Source: an uncultured Brevibacillus sp. (GTDB lineage: Bacteria > Bacillota > Bacilli > Brevibacillales > Brevibacillaceae). From it: 64,000 nucleotides of DNA. A program made the translations under genes and the position numbers. A model generated the notes under the pieces. It saw only the letters and a list, made by a program, of their open reading frames with translations, searched no databases and was not told the DNA's origin. Shown one piece after another: positions 36,799 to 46,120 of the stretch (its first letter is position 1; every line of letters begins with the position of its first letter). The stretch covers positions 186,001-250,000 of the forward strand of contig NZ_CANMZW010000004.1 in assembly GCF_947502445.1 (NCBI RefSeq), written 5' to 3'.

Positions 36799-36996
36799 TT
36801 GCAAATAAAAGCGGTTCCGGTCTAATACTATTTTCACTGAACAAAAAAAGTATGATTTTCTTCCTTGGGCTTGGATCCATCTCGTATTTACAAGAAAGTT
36901 CAAGCTAAAGCGAAATGTATTATTTTCCAAATGTTTCAAATTTGATAATAGCATTTTGATGGTAACATAGTGGGGGGAGCGGATAGGAGGATTATC

Positions 36997-37938
36997 ATGT
37001 TCTTTAGGAGCAGACCAAAAAAGATTGAAATTCAACCTGTATGGGATATCACGGATGAATTTCAAGACTATGAAATGATCCATATCTCGCTGGGGCCAGA
37101 CTTGGAGATTTGCTGTCTGGGGACAAACAAAAACCCGGAGAGAATCGACGGGATGTTTGTGCCAGCAGTAACGGAAACCAAGCATCAAGACAAGATAGTC
37201 TTTTCCAAGGGGAATTCAAGGAAAACAGTCATTTTGAATGATCAGACAGGAAACTATCATTTTATCCAGCCACTCGGTGACGACAAGATCTTGGTGGTTG
37301 CCTCCCGTTGCAATAGATATAAAGATGGTACACATGATCTGAATGGAAAAGTTATCTCCAATGACGGAGCCCTTGTTCGGGAATTTTTGCTGGGTGACGG
37401 CATTCAGGATGTGGCTGTAACCAAAAATGGCCAAATATGGACCAGCTATTTTGATGAAGGTGTGTTTGGAAACGATGGCTGGGATGAGCCGGTAGGCTCT
37501 TCTGGATTGCTTGCCTGGGATGAAAATGGAGAAAGAATTTACACCTACACCGGTGAAGCGGGCTTTATCAGTGATTGTTACGCGATTAACGTCCCTGATG
37601 ATAATGACGTCTGGTTTTATTTCTACACGGAATTTGAACTTGTCCACCTCACGAAAGAAAGCATGACTACATACAAAACCAATATGGATGGGTCCGATGG
37701 GTTTGTAGTATATAACAACTATGTTTTGTTTAGAGGCGGGTATGGGAATCGTGATACATACACGTTATACGAAAGAAAAGCGAATCATACGTTGAAAAAG
37801 ATACGAGAAGTAATCTTTACAGCTGGGGGAGCCGGAATAAAAGCAACCGCGCTGGATTGCAGAGGCGAACATCTTCTTTTGCTGGATAACAAGAAAATTT
37901 ACCAGATTGCGCTAAGTGAAATCCTAGGAAAGATGTAA
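36997..37938 (+). CDS. Hypothetical protein, probable beta-propeller (313 aa)
   Basis: I do not recognise a named family. The protein is rich in repeated beta-strand units of the form 'DKILVVASRC', 'NGQIWTSYFDEGVFG', 'NDVWFYFYTEFELVHL', spaced 40-50 residues as in NHL/WD-type propellers. No signal peptide. ATG 36997 follows GGAGG. AT-richer than the genes to its left. Convergent with the aldo/keto reductase. Confidence 0.75.
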   Translation: MFFRSRPKKIEIQPVWDITDEFQDYEMIHISLGPDLEICCLGTNKNPERIDGMFVPAVTETKHQDKIVFSKGNSRKTVILNDQTGNYHFIQPLGDDKILVVASRCNRYKDGTHDLNGKVISNDGALVREFLLGDGIQDVAVTKNGQIWTSYFDEGVFGNDGWDEPVGSSGLLAWDENGERIYTYTGEAGFISDCYAINVPDDNDVWFYFYTEFELVHLTKESMTTYKTNMDGSDGFVVYNNYVLFRGGYGNRDTYTLYERKANHTLKKIREVIFTAGGAGIKATALDCRGEHLLLLDNKKIYQIALSEILGKM

Positions 37939-37955
37939 CGATTGCCGCAGAGAAC

Positions 37956-38888
37956 CTATTTAAAAATACGATCAATTTCGTTGATTTCTTCTTCTGTCAG
38001 GTGGACGTCTAATGTTTTTAAATTATCCAGCATTTGCTCTGCTCTTTGTGCTCCGGGAATGACAACATCCATTGAATCATGTGTTAAATACCAAGAAAGG
38101 ACTATATGAGCAACGTCGGCATTTTTTTTATTTGCAATTTTACGGAGCTGCTCTACCTTTTCTAGATTTTTTTTAAATGTATCGCCTTGGAAGTGAGGCA
38201 TATCTTTGCGTAGATCATTGAATGTCTTATCCTTATTGTATTTACCTGCAAGCAAGCCTGATGCTAGTGGAAAGTATGGAATAAACGAGATATGATTCTC
38301 TGTCGTATATGGAAAGAATTCTTGTTCCGCTTCACGCTGCAGCAAATTGTAGTTTCCCTGTAATACATCGACATAGCCATCCTTATTTGCTTCTTTCAAT
38401 TGTTCAAGTGAGAAGTTAGAAACGCCAATTGCTCGAATCTTACCTTCGTCCTTTAGCTGTTTTAAGACTCCAACCGCCTCATCTTTTGGTGTATCCTGAT
38501 CTGGAGCATGAATATAAAATAAATCTATGTAATCAGTTTGTAGCCTTTTCAAACTATCTTCAACGGCTTGTTTTAAATAAGCAGGCGAATTATCCATGGT
38601 AACATCATTGCCGACAAGTGTAAGGCCACCTTTTGTTGCAAGGATGAGTTCGTGACGCCCTCCTGCTTCATTTATCACTTCACCTATTAGCTCCTCTGAA
38701 CGACCTGTTCCATAAAAAAACGCTGTATCTATAAAATTCACTCCATGGTTGAACGCAGCCCGCAGCAAATCTTTTCCTACTTCTTCATTTAAATTAGGAT
38801 AAATATTGTGGCCACCTACAGTGCTTGTTCCAAGTCCGATTGGATTGACAACTAAATTTGTTTTACCAATTCGTGTTTGTTTCGTCAT
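37956..38888 (-). CDS. Aldo/keto reductase (310 aa)
   Basis: NADPH-dependent (beta/alpha)8 reductase: [15 protein letters not shown] with catalytic Asp/Tyr, ILATKGG with Lys, [10 protein letters not shown] with His, and the cofactor region [13 protein letters not shown] 38888 follows GAGGAAG; a TTG three codons upstream is possible. Its promoter has a 19-bp spacer with a perfect palindrome, the hallmark of MerR-family control, so it is probably induced by an electrophile or aldehyde (inference). Confidence 0.92.
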   Translation of the reverse strand: MTKQTRIGKTNLVVNPIGLGTSTVGGHNIYPNLNEEVGKDLLRAAFNHGVNFIDTAFFYGTGRSEELIGEVINEAGGRHELILATKGGLTLVGNDVTMDNSPAYLKQAVEDSLKRLQTDYIDLFYIHAPDQDTPKDEAVGVLKQLKDEGKIRAIGVSNFSLEQLKEANKDGYVDVLQGNYNLLQREAEQEFFPYTTENHISFIPYFPLASGLLAGKYNKDKTFNDLRKDMPHFQGDTFKKNLEKVEQLRKIANKKNADVAHIVLSWYLTHDSMDVVIPGAQRAEQMLDNLKTLDVHLTEEEINEIDRIFK

Positions 38889-38962
38889 TCTCTTCAACTT
38901 CCTCTCATTTTTAAGCTTAGTGTCCGTTTTCCGCGCGAAGTTTTTATCGGTATTGTATCTAC

Positions 38963-38993
38963 ATTATAATTCATTACGTTACGTAAGTTTCAA
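38963..38993 (-). promoter_or_regulatory. MerR-type promoter of the aldo/keto reductase
   Basis: On the minus strand: TTGAAA, a 19-bp spacer containing the palindrome TTACGTAACGTAA, then TATAAT. MerR regulators act on such overlong 19-bp spacers. The same design occurs at 59159-59189. Confidence 0.75.
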
Positions 38994-39122
38994 TTTGCAA
39001 AATGGACTTTTTTGAATATTTGCATGAAAATAGTGTTCTTTTTTAGGGACCTGGAGCCTAATGGCCCTTTGCCTGCATGATAAAAAAATATTGATGAAAT
39101 TTACAAGCCAAGGGGTGAATGC

Positions 39123-39587
39123 ATGACACTTGTTCGTTTGGCTACGTTTGAAGATGTACCGCAACTTGTTCAAATGCGTTGGGACTTCTCAGAAGAGGAA
39201 TATACGAATCATACAGTTACATTTGAGGAATTTCACCAGGTTTGCAGTGGATTCTTGGAAAAAGCGATCAAAAGCGGAGATTGGTATATTTGGATTGCAG
39301 AAGTTGATGGAAGTCTTGTCTCGCATATGTATCTGCAATTAATACATAAAGTTCCAAGGCCTGGGAAGTCTCCAGATCCATATTACGGCTATGTTACCAA
39401 TGTTTATACTCGCCCCGCTTTTAGAAACCAAGGTATCGGATCCAAAATTCATCGTGCAATGGAAAAATGGTCAAAAGAGAATGAAGTCGAGTTTCTTATA
39501 CTTTGGCCAAGTAGCGACAGCGTACAGTTTTATTCAAGAAATGGCTTTTCTCGATGTGAAGAAGCCATGGAAAAGCATTGGGATTGA
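39123..39587 (+). CDS. GNAT family N-acetyltransferase (154 aa)
   Basis: Acetyl-CoA-dependent acyltransferase. Acetyl-CoA-binding motif A is TNVYTRPAFRNQGIGSKIH and the C-terminal part has FYSRNGFSRCEEAME. Ribosome site AAGGGGTGA before ATG 39123. A close paralogue with a damaged tail lies at 59401. Acceptor unknown. Confidence 0.9.
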   Translation: MTLVRLATFEDVPQLVQMRWDFSEEEYTNHTVTFEEFHQVCSGFLEKAIKSGDWYIWIAEVDGSLVSHMYLQLIHKVPRPGKSPDPYYGYVTNVYTRPAFRNQGIGSKIHRAMEKWSKENEVEFLILWPSSDSVQFYSRNGFSRCEEAMEKHWD

Positions 39588-39648
39588 GCAGGTATTTGAT
39601 TACCGTATTAAGCTATCGTATTTGATAGTTAAGAAAGGAGTGAGCAAT

Positions 39649-40557
39649 TTGCAAAAAAGTGAATTCAAATTTGCATGTATGCTACTCATTACTCTTATAC
39701 TTTCAGGTTGTCTTGGAATGGAAAATGCGGAAAAAGAAGCATCGATTGACGAAGTAGAGGCAATCACAATTGATAAAGGGACTATAACAATTGGCAAAAC
39801 TGAAAATGAACTGATATTGCATGAAGAAGGAGATGAAGCAAAACCTCTGTTAGATTATGCTAAACAACTACCTTCTATTGTAACAAGCCCTAACGAAACA
39901 GCTACTATTCGTATTGACAATGATCCAAACGTTTCGGTATATCTTTGGGGCAAGAATGTACCATTAAAATTAAATAGTTTTTCAATCCCATATGAAACGG
40001 GGCTTTATGTTTACAATATCGAAGCCAAATGGCCAACTAAAAAAGCAAATTTTATTGCTGTAATTGAAGTTCCTTATGAATTTAAGCGAGTTCAACGTGA
40101 AAAGGAACCTGATGATCCAAATGCATGGATTCCGTCGCCGAATGGTGAAAAACAAGTGATGATTGAAGGGCTTGGAGAATTTGAAGCGAACGGAACAATT
40201 GTATTGAAAGCGCTAGCCAGTAATACAATCGAGAATATTGATTTTAATCATGGTTTTCAATGGACAGCTAAGAAAATTGCATGGTATGACAATGATTCGG
40301 TTTTAACGACGATTGGGTTTGTGCATGGTACGGTAACTCGTGGAGGTAATCTCTATCACCTCAATTTAACAACACTTGAGCTCACTCCGATTCTGGAGCT
40401 CCCTGTTAAGGAAGAAGTAGCTGATTTTTCAATAGAAGGCAATCTACTAACATATGAAGTACACGTTTATGAAGATGACGAAATGATCAAAGGGCATATG
40501 GAAACTCGAACTTTAGAACGATCAACTATAGAAGAAAAATTGAGGAAAAAAAATTAA
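39649..40557 (+). CDS. Hypothetical lipoprotein (302 aa)
   Basis: TTG 39649 is chosen because AAAGGAG lies eight bases upstream; the frame runs further up only as antisense-like overlap with the GNAT gene. The N-terminus is a lipoprotein signal with lipobox LILSGC. The mature part is acidic and beta-rich (TIDKGTITIGKTENELILHE) with repeated strands, no recognised family. Likely exposed on the outer membrane face. Confidence 0.75.
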   Translation: MQKSEFKFACMLLITLILSGCLGMENAEKEASIDEVEAITIDKGTITIGKTENELILHEEGDEAKPLLDYAKQLPSIVTSPNETATIRIDNDPNVSVYLWGKNVPLKLNSFSIPYETGLYVYNIEAKWPTKKANFIAVIEVPYEFKRVQREKEPDDPNAWIPSPNGEKQVMIEGLGEFEANGTIVLKALASNTIENIDFNHGFQWTAKKIAWYDNDSVLTTIGFVHGTVTRGGNLYHLNLTTLELTPILELPVKEEVADFSIEGNLLTYEVHVYEDDEMIKGHMETRTLERSTIEEKLRKKN

Positions 40558-40740
40558 GTTCTTTTAGTTAAAGCAATTGAACGAAAAGGTTGAATTGCAC
40601 AACAGAATCGCAAAAAAAGCAACTTTAAAACTGCATCGGAGTTAGTAGTTTCCCAAAGAACGGTCCGAATTATGGATAGGGAGGCTGACTTGAAATATAC
40701 TTAAGTCAATCGATGGAAAATCCTACAAGGATAAAGTGTG

Positions 40741-41190
40741 ATGCGGATGACTGATTTTACAATGATTAAAAAGCTGTTTCATATTACGAAGCCAAACGGG
40801 TTCAGTCATGACGAGATACAAACCGTTAAAAATATTTTTGGTGAATTGCCCCAGGTGTTAATAGGATGAAAAAGAATGGAAAAAGGAATTTGAAACATTG
40901 ACCGATTTTTTTCTTGCGATGGCCTATTTGCAAACCGTGTTCACTCTTGAATACGCTGTGAATCGTTCTATTCCATAGAACAAACCGACTTGGTGTTTAT
41001 TCGTGAACATTTTACATACAAAGGTGTTTCCTTTCGGCATTGGATTGGCATCGAATTTTATGGGAATTACGATGACAGCATAATAGTGGTAATGAATAAG
41101 GACGATAGTATTTTAATGTATGCTTCAAGGGACGAACAACATTTTCATGAAATGGATCGGGTTCTCTCGAAACTGGGGGTAGTCATTTGA
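40741..41190 (+). pseudogene. SUKH (SMI1/KNR4)-like immunity protein, frameshifted
   Basis: ATG 40741 opens MRMTDFTMIKKLFHITKPNG followed by FSHDEIQTVKNIFGELPQ, the pattern of the first SUKH helix and strand, then stops at 40869. The rest continues in other frames: FETLTDFFLAMAYLQTVFTLEYAVN and HWIGIEFYGNYDDSIIVVMNK to 41190. Two frame breaks are needed. SUKH proteins often neutralise polymorphic toxins; no toxin is near. Family call is by pattern only. Confidence 0.5.
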
Positions 41191-41213
41191 AAAGGTCCTT
41201 GACTTCGATATCT

Positions 41214-41509
41214 GTACGATAGGTAAACAAGTAACGAAGACGAGGCAACCAGGATTCGATTGGCTGCTTCGCTACTTGAACGGTGATGAGTATGTGGCCG
41301 TGTGTCCGGCCTGCGCAGAAGATGTATTCATCTGACCTCATGAAGATAATCCTGAAGAAATCCTTCAAGCCTATGAACACGATCCCGTCTTTCACACTGA
41401 CCAGGAATCCCATGTAATCGTTCCGGTCACGTCATTTGGAGATGAAGAAATACGAGCACTAGCGGAGGGGGCGGAAGCAAGCGGGGAGCGGCGAAAAAGT
41501 TTTTTAGGG
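41214..41509 (+). pseudogene. Remnant of an unrecognised Cys-containing protein
   Basis: A protein-like frame GFDWLLRYLNGDEYVAVCPACAEDVF is cut by a TGA at about 41335 and continues DNPEEILQAYEHDPVFHTDQESHVI, VPVTSFGDEEIRALAEGAEA. It has a CPAC pair but no start and no recognised family. Its position right after the SUKH remnant suggests a common decayed toxin/immunity or hypothetical locus. Confidence 0.4.
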
Positions 41510-41511
41510 GC

Positions 41512-41533
41512 TGTCGCGCCGCGACAAGCTTTT
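41512..41533 (+). terminator. Probable Rho-independent terminator
   Basis: A perfect 15-bp palindrome TGTCGCGCCGCGACA is followed by AGCTTTTT, ending the remnant region about 30 bases before the next start codon. Confidence 0.6.
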
Positions 41534-41562
41534 TCTTACCACAAGCTGAAGGAGTTTTATTA

Positions 41563-42318
41563 GTGCGTTATGACATTGAAATTGCTAGCACTCCTTATTT
41601 GACACTTCACGAACAAAAACTGCGGATCAAGTCGTTTTTGATAGAGTATTTTGGCACAGCTCACTGTACTCTTGTGGAGACAGGTTTATCTATAACAGCC
41701 GTACAAGAGGAAACAGCTTTTATCGAATGGGTTCATGCAGACAAACCAGATCGAACAACGAAAGAATTGTTTCTTTTTGAATGGACGGAGCAAGAGAGAT
41801 GGAGTGGGCATTTCTTATTGAAATGTAGCTTTTTTAATCGTTTGGAGGATAACAGCCGACAGAAGCAATTCGAGAAAATCGTCTTGCAAGTAAAAGAGCA
41901 TATGGAGCATCCCACTTCGACACTCTGTATCACCCAAAAAGATAATCTCATCGAAGTACGGCAATTTCATAGTCGCGGTGATGGGAATATCGGCTACGGC
42001 TTGTACCCTTATGCTGAAAATGAGAAGGGGCACTGGCGTGATAAATTGGGTGCTGGCTTATGGATATATCGTGAGGATTTTCATCTTTTATATGAAGGAA
42101 TCAAAGAGGTATATCCACTTACGGGGAAAGCCTTTGAGAATTTTGATCATACCGGCATGAATTTCATAAGTAAATCGGAATGGAAAGTGATCCTGCACCA
42201 TTGGTCTATACTAGCAATCAGTAACCCATCCAGCGCTGAATTTATTGATTATGTAAGTCGATGGGTGGTAGCAACGCTAGAGCATGTGGATGAAATTGCA
42301 ATTGAAGGGAATTTGTAA
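41563..42318 (+). CDS. Hypothetical protein (251 aa)
   Basis: GTG 41563 follows GAAGGAG. No recognised domain, signal peptide or membrane segment. The protein is rich in aromatic residues (HWRDKLGAGLWIYREDFHLL) and looks like a small soluble protein of the kind found beside SUKH-type or hypothetical accessory genes. AT-rich, like its neighbours. Confidence 0.65.
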   Translation: MRYDIEIASTPYLTLHEQKLRIKSFLIEYFGTAHCTLVETGLSITAVQEETAFIEWVHADKPDRTTKELFLFEWTEQERWSGHFLLKCSFFNRLEDNSRQKQFEKIVLQVKEHMEHPTSTLCITQKDNLIEVRQFHSRGDGNIGYGLYPYAENEKGHWRDKLGAGLWIYREDFHLLYEGIKEVYPLTGKAFENFDHTGMNFISKSEWKVILHHWSILAISNPSSAEFIDYVSRWVVATLEHVDEIAIEGNL

Positions 42319-42466
42319 TTTGCCAATCAAAAATTATGACTGAAGGAAGTTTTTCAGTAAAACGCTGCTATCTTTGTTTGTGGGAGAGAGTGTTCTAGAC
42401 TGATGTTCCGTAAAAATAAAGTACTAGACTGAGAAATAAAGGGTTTTCGGAGTTTCTTTTTTTAAG

Positions 42467-43483
42467 TCAATTCTGAGCAGGACTGGTCTTCATTTCATAG
42501 ATTTTTTGGAGCGTACGGACAAGCTTCGTCCTCTTGTCATCATCCTCTGTGTGGAGATACCCCTCCACTAGCCTGTACCCGAATACGAGAAGGATCATCT
42601 CGCGGACGTAATGATCGGCGATAGGGGATACATCCGTATACTCCGAAAAGCCTTTGTAATATGCGGGGACACACCGCTGGTAGTTTTCAACCATGTGATC
42701 GATATCCGCTTCATCCGCAATCAGGCTTGCGAGATCCTCACCCAGGTAGCCCCATCCGCTGGTATCCCAGTCGATTAGCACGATTTTCCCGTCGGTATAG
42801 ATCAGGTTGGTCACCCAGAAGTCCCGGTGGCATAGCACGAGGGGCAATTTTTCGATGCGGGCGAGTATCTCGTCTGCGTGCTCATCGATGTCGATGAGCA
42901 TTTGCTGCACGTGCTGCGGGAATTCGCAGTCCTCCGAGCGTATATAATCGTAGACGACCGGCCATGACCGGTAATGCAGATACGTATTCTTCATGAGGTC
43001 CGCATGGCTCAGGTTGGTCAGGCTTTGCAGCACAGTGGGCTGCTCCGCATACAGCTTGCCTTGATAGCGTCCTAACTCGAGCGCGGCCTGTTCATACATG
43101 TCACCGGTCAAGTCTAAACCGGTTACGCCTTCGATATATTCCAGCCACAGCTGAATTTCATTTTCTTCGACATTGATCTCGGTGTGATAACATGTCGGCC
43201 AGCGGAAGGTATCCGAGAACGTCGCTCCCAAGTTAGACGCATAGAGATCATATTCCCGGCGCCATGAACCCGGATCGCCGTAACGCTCCCATTTCTTCTG
43301 GATTTTCAGCACGATACGGTACGGTAGTTTTTCGCCATCCACGGTTTCGGCGATCCCCGTTACCAGGTACACATTTCCCATAGTACCGCCCTGTAACGGC
43401 ATGGTTTGGCAGTCAGCCGAGATGATATCCTTCTTGAATCGGCGGCTTAAGGCATAGATCAGCGTTTCGAATGTAATATTCAT
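42467..43483 (-). CDS. APH-family kinase (aminoglycoside-phosphotransferase-like, 338 aa)
   Basis: Protein-kinase-like small-molecule phosphotransferase: the catalytic loop is LVLCHRDFWVTNLIY (HxD....N) and the metal site IVLIDWDTSG. ATG 43483 is chosen because GGAGG lies nine bases upstream and because it overlaps the stop of the upstream GTPase gene by four bases. Substrate may be an antibiotic, but many such kinases act on choline, homoserine or thiamine; here the coupling to an RsgA paralogue hints at a ribosome-linked role (inference). Confidence 0.85.
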   Translation of the reverse strand: MNITFETLIYALSRRFKKDIISADCQTMPLQGGTMGNVYLVTGIAETVDGEKLPYRIVLKIQKKWERYGDPGSWRREYDLYASNLGATFSDTFRWPTCYHTEINVEENEIQLWLEYIEGVTGLDLTGDMYEQAALELGRYQGKLYAEQPTVLQSLTNLSHADLMKNTYLHYRSWPVVYDYIRSEDCEFPQHVQQMLIDIDEHADEILARIEKLPLVLCHRDFWVTNLIYTDGKIVLIDWDTSGWGYLGEDLASLIADEADIDHMVENYQRCVPAYYKGFSEYTDVSPIADHYVREMILLVFGYRLVEGYLHTEDDDKRTKLVRTLQKIYEMKTSPAQN

Positions 43484-44553
43484 TTCTTCCATCCTCCGTT
43501 TTTCTTCGGTTGCTTGCTCCACATGGCCGTCGCTTTGTTTCCCGCCCTCTTGTCGATGAGGTAGCTCGTTTTATCCTGGACATACTTGTTCTCATGCTGC
43601 TGGGCAACATAATGCTCCCACCGTTCACGCGATAACGAACCGTCGACAAGCGCGGCGAGAACGGCACAGCCCGGCTCGGCTTGATGGCGGCAATCCGTAA
43701 ATCGGCATTGCGAGAACCATTCCTCTACATCGGTAAAGCTTGCGCGTATGCCTTCGTCAGCATCAAAAAGTCCAAGCTCACGCATACCCGGCGTATCGAT
43801 GACCATCGTACCGGAGGGGAGCATAAACAGCTGACGGTGCGTTGGCGTATGCCGCCCCCGGCTGTCGACTTCCCGGATCGCCTGAACTTTCATTATGTCC
43901 TGTTCTATCAACGCATTGAGCAGAGACGATTTACCGACGCCGGACATGCCGAGAAAGACGACTGTTTTACCAGGCATCAAGTAGAGATCGGGTTCGTTCA
44001 GCCCCATGCCTGTATGACTGCAGATCGCGTGAACTGGCACATCAGGGATGCTTTGTTTGACTTCTCCGAGCGGGAGATTATAATCTGGGGCGAGATCAGC
44101 CTTGGTCAGAATAACGACCGGCTGGCCGCCGCTCTGCCTGGCTTGTGTCAGGTACCGCATGATGCGGGTAACGTTGAAATCCCCATTCAGAGAAGAAAGA
44201 ATAAACACATAGTCAAAGTTGGTTGCAACGACTTGTTCCAGCACGGTTTTGGCATAGCCTGCGGCATGCCCTGAGTAATCCGCGCGTGAGAACTTGGAAC
44301 GGCGGGGCAGTACCGTAACGATGAGAGAATCTCCGCTCTCGTTGTAGTGCAGCAAGACAAAATCACCGACGCACGGAAAGTCTACGCGCGTTTCCGCGTT
44401 GTGATAAAACGCTCCTTTGAGCACCGCCATTACTTCGCCGCGCTCGGTCATGACCGTGAAGCGTTCGCGCCGAAGCTCCGTCACCCTGCCGGGCAATAAT
44501 CCGTCGGGAATTGCTTCTATTTCTGTGTAGCCATAGGTTTTCAAATCCATCAT
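43480..44553 (-). CDS. RsgA-like ribosome-associated GTPase, paralogue (357 aa)
   Basis: Circularly permuted GTPase of the RsgA/YloQ family: an N-terminal OB fold, then G4 ILTKADL before G1 GMSGVGKSSLL and G3 DTPGMRELG, and a C-terminal zinc knuckle with Cys-x5-Cys-x-His (CRFTDCRHQAEPGC). RsgA assists 30S maturation. This copy is longer at the C-terminus than housekeeping RsgA (~300 aa) and sits in an operon with an APH-type kinase behind a leader with two terminators, unlike the usual pknB/rpe context. ATG 44553 follows AAAGGAGC. Confidence 0.88.
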   Translation of the reverse strand: MMDLKTYGYTEIEAIPDGLLPGRVTELRRERFTVMTERGEVMAVLKGAFYHNAETRVDFPCVGDFVLLHYNESGDSLIVTVLPRRSKFSRADYSGHAAGYAKTVLEQVVATNFDYVFILSSLNGDFNVTRIMRYLTQARQSGGQPVVILTKADLAPDYNLPLGEVKQSIPDVPVHAICSHTGMGLNEPDLYLMPGKTVVFLGMSGVGKSSLLNALIEQDIMKVQAIREVDSRGRHTPTHRQLFMLPSGTMVIDTPGMRELGLFDADEGIRASFTDVEEWFSQCRFTDCRHQAEPGCAVLAALVDGSLSRERWEHYVAQQHENKYVQDKTSYLIDKRAGNKATAMWSKQPKKNGGWKK

Positions 44554-44598
44554 GTTTATTTGTTAGCTCCTTTCATGTCGTTTTTTGGACGCAAAAAT

Positions 44599-44642
44599 GC
44601 CACGGACAAGCAGCCTCTAAAGAAGCTGCTGTCGCGCGGCAT
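44599..44642 (-). terminator. Leader hairpin 2 upstream of the RsgA-paralogue operon
   Basis: On the minus strand GACAGCAGCTTC pairs with the GAGGCTGCTTGTC side, extended by GCCGCG/CGTGGC pairing, and a five-base T run follows. It lies within the leader about 45 bases before the start codon of the GTPase gene, so it can act as an attenuator. Confidence 0.6.
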
Positions 44643-44650
44643 CAGGACGC

Positions 44651-44677
44651 AAAAAAAGATACGACCTTCATCGTATC
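44651..44677 (-). terminator. Leader hairpin 1 upstream of the RsgA-paralogue operon
   Basis: On the minus strand GATACGA and TCGTATC form a perfect stem around a six-base loop and are followed directly by seven T residues. A terminator here would cut the transcript before the GTPase gene. Confidence 0.72.
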
Positions 44678-44703
44678 CTGCAAACAGCAATATTCACGAA
44701 AGG

Positions 44704-44754
44704 TTACTTTGAATGGCATACCAAATAATACGGGTTTTCCCGCTTTTTTCGCAT
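44704..44754 (-). CDS. Possible leader ORF 2 (16 codons)
   Basis: ATG at 44754 gives MRKKRENPYYLVCHSK before a stop. Its ribosome site is weak, but it is basic, short and sits directly before the first leader hairpin, as in attenuation leaders. Confidence 0.3.
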   Translation of the reverse strand: MRKKRENPYYLVCHSK

Positions 44755-44771
44755 ATGCCTGCTATTCAGTT

Positions 44772-44804
44772 TTAAGACCAAGCCACCATATTAGTAGTTG
44801 CCAT
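44772..44804 (-). CDS. Possible leader peptide 1 (10 codons)
   Basis: ATG at 44804 follows GGGAGATGG and encodes MATTNMVAWS. A tiny ORF with a good ribosome site upstream of two terminator hairpins fits a ribosome-sensing attenuator. Confidence 0.4.
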   Translation of the reverse strand: MATTNMVAWS

Positions 44805-44897
44805 TAAAACCATCTCCCTTCATGTCAGGAACTTGCCTATCGCTAAGCTGTTTATAAAATAACCTATTTTAGCAAAAAAGTAAATGACTTACATTAC

Positions 44898-45118
44898 AGA
44901 TTGTGTCGGCTTCCTCCATCGAGTCTGCCGTTGATAAAGAACTCGCCAGCATCCAAAGTCAGCGGGAGTGCTTCCTCAAGTTATTTGAAGGAAACGGCGT
45001 CGACGACGACCTGTTCTTCCAACCGACTCGGCGAGTTGAAAGAACGTCAGGAGCGGCTGTTGTCCCGGAGGAACGAAGTTGAGTGCGAAAGAAAGTACCT
45101 GCTGATGCTGAGTCAATA
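44898..45118 (+). pseudogene. C-terminal remnant of a large serine recombinase
   Basis: Reading SASSIESAVDKELASIQSQR then CFLKLFEGNGVDDDLFF, and after a frame change NRLGELKERQERLLSRRNEVE, gives the coiled-coil end typical of phage/transposon serine recombinases. Catalytic and zinc domains are absent and there is a frameshift near 45020. It marks a past mobile element next to the leader of the GTPase operon. Confidence 0.5.
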
Positions 45119-45310
45119 ATTCTTTTGGATGGTATATCAGAGATTCAGCGAAATTGCAGAAAATCGACAAGATGTTATAAGAAAATAAACCAATAGATTC
45201 GGAAAATATAGTTATAGACTGGTAAAATAAAGTATTTCTGTAGTTTTTTATAACAATAGTTAAGAACTACATGTTAATCGCATATGTACTTAGAAATCAA
45301 ATTGGAAACT

Positions 45311-45359
45311 AAAAAAGGTATTCAGGAGCAAAAAAATACATTTCTGAATACCTCTTTTT
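45311..45359. terminator. Terminator after the methyltransferase gene
   Basis: AGGTATTCAG and CTGAATACCT form a 10-bp perfect stem, flanked by six A residues on the left and a CTTTTT run on the right, so it can stop transcription from either side; it follows the minus-strand methyltransferase stop. The 190 bases to its left (45119-45310) are AT-rich with no gene seen. Confidence 0.78.
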
Positions 45360-45376
45360 ATTCAACTAACGATACC

Positions 45377-46120
45377 CTATAGTTTTCTTGCTTTGACTAC
45401 AAAAGTTACAGGTAGCATCTTTGCCTTTTTTGCAAAATCGCTGTTATCGTCCCGCGATTGCATGATTTCATCATCAGATTGCTCAATCATTTGCTCAATT
45501 ACAAATCCCGCTTTTGCCAACGTATTCACATAGGTTGATAGTTTTCGGTCCGACAATGTTAGAGTGCCTTCATCAAGAGATAACGAATACCAAGATTCAT
45601 CGAAATAGCATTTTTTAAAAGCAAGCCTATTATTTTCTTCTGCAACAACACATTTGTGTATAGGGTGAGACCAACTGAAAATGAATACACCGTCTTTTTT
45701 AAGGTAAGAAGCGATCCGGAAAAAAGTACCCTCAAGGTCGCTGGTCCAGCCTATGGCATAAATCGAATAAACAACGTCAAAATAATCCACTGGTACGCCA
45801 CATTCTTCTTCCATGGGAGAACAGATCAATTTTGCTGAAAGACCGCATGACTTCAAATGTTGCGCTGCCTTTTCGATTTGTTTTTCTGATATGTCGATAG
45901 CCCATAGTTCAGATGCTTTACGTTCTCCATGATATTGCAAGGATTGACCGTTTCCACAGCCGATCTCCAGCATCTTTTTCCCCGAAACGTCGCCAAAAAG
46001 CTGGCAGTTTTCTTCTGAGACAAATGCTCCATAAAAAGGAAGCACGATTGCTCCTAAGAAGTCATTGCCTTTTGTATCCCAATAGAAACTGTTTGTTTTA
46101 TAAACAGAATTCTTATCCAT
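45377..46120 (-). CDS. Class I SAM-dependent methyltransferase (247 aa)
   Basis: Rossmann-like methyltransferase: motif I MLEIGCGNGQSL, acidic residue in AIDISEKQIE, motif IV-like YFDVVYSIYAIGWTSD. ATG 46120 follows GGGGAGGA with five-base spacing. Acceptor unknown. Divergent from the ABC exporter pair; a role in modifying an exported molecule is possible but unsupported. Confidence 0.88.
   Translation of the reverse strand: MDKNSVYKTNSFYWDTKGNDFLGAIVLPFYGAFVSEENCQLFGDVSGKKMLEIGCGNGQSLQYHGERKASELWAIDISEKQIEKAAQHLKSCGLSAKLICSPMEEECGVPVDYFDVVYSIYAIGWTSDLEGTFFRIASYLKKDGVFIFSWSHPIHKCVVAEENNRLAFKKCYFDESWYSLSLDEGTLTLSDRKLSTYVNTLAKAGFVIEQMIEQSDDEIMQSRDDNSDFAKKAKMLPVTFVVKARKL

Noticed and set aside
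44511..44807. Plus-strand 98-codon frame over the GTPase leader
   Set aside because: It has no ribosome site or family pattern and is explained by antisense reading of the leader and the start of the GTPase gene.
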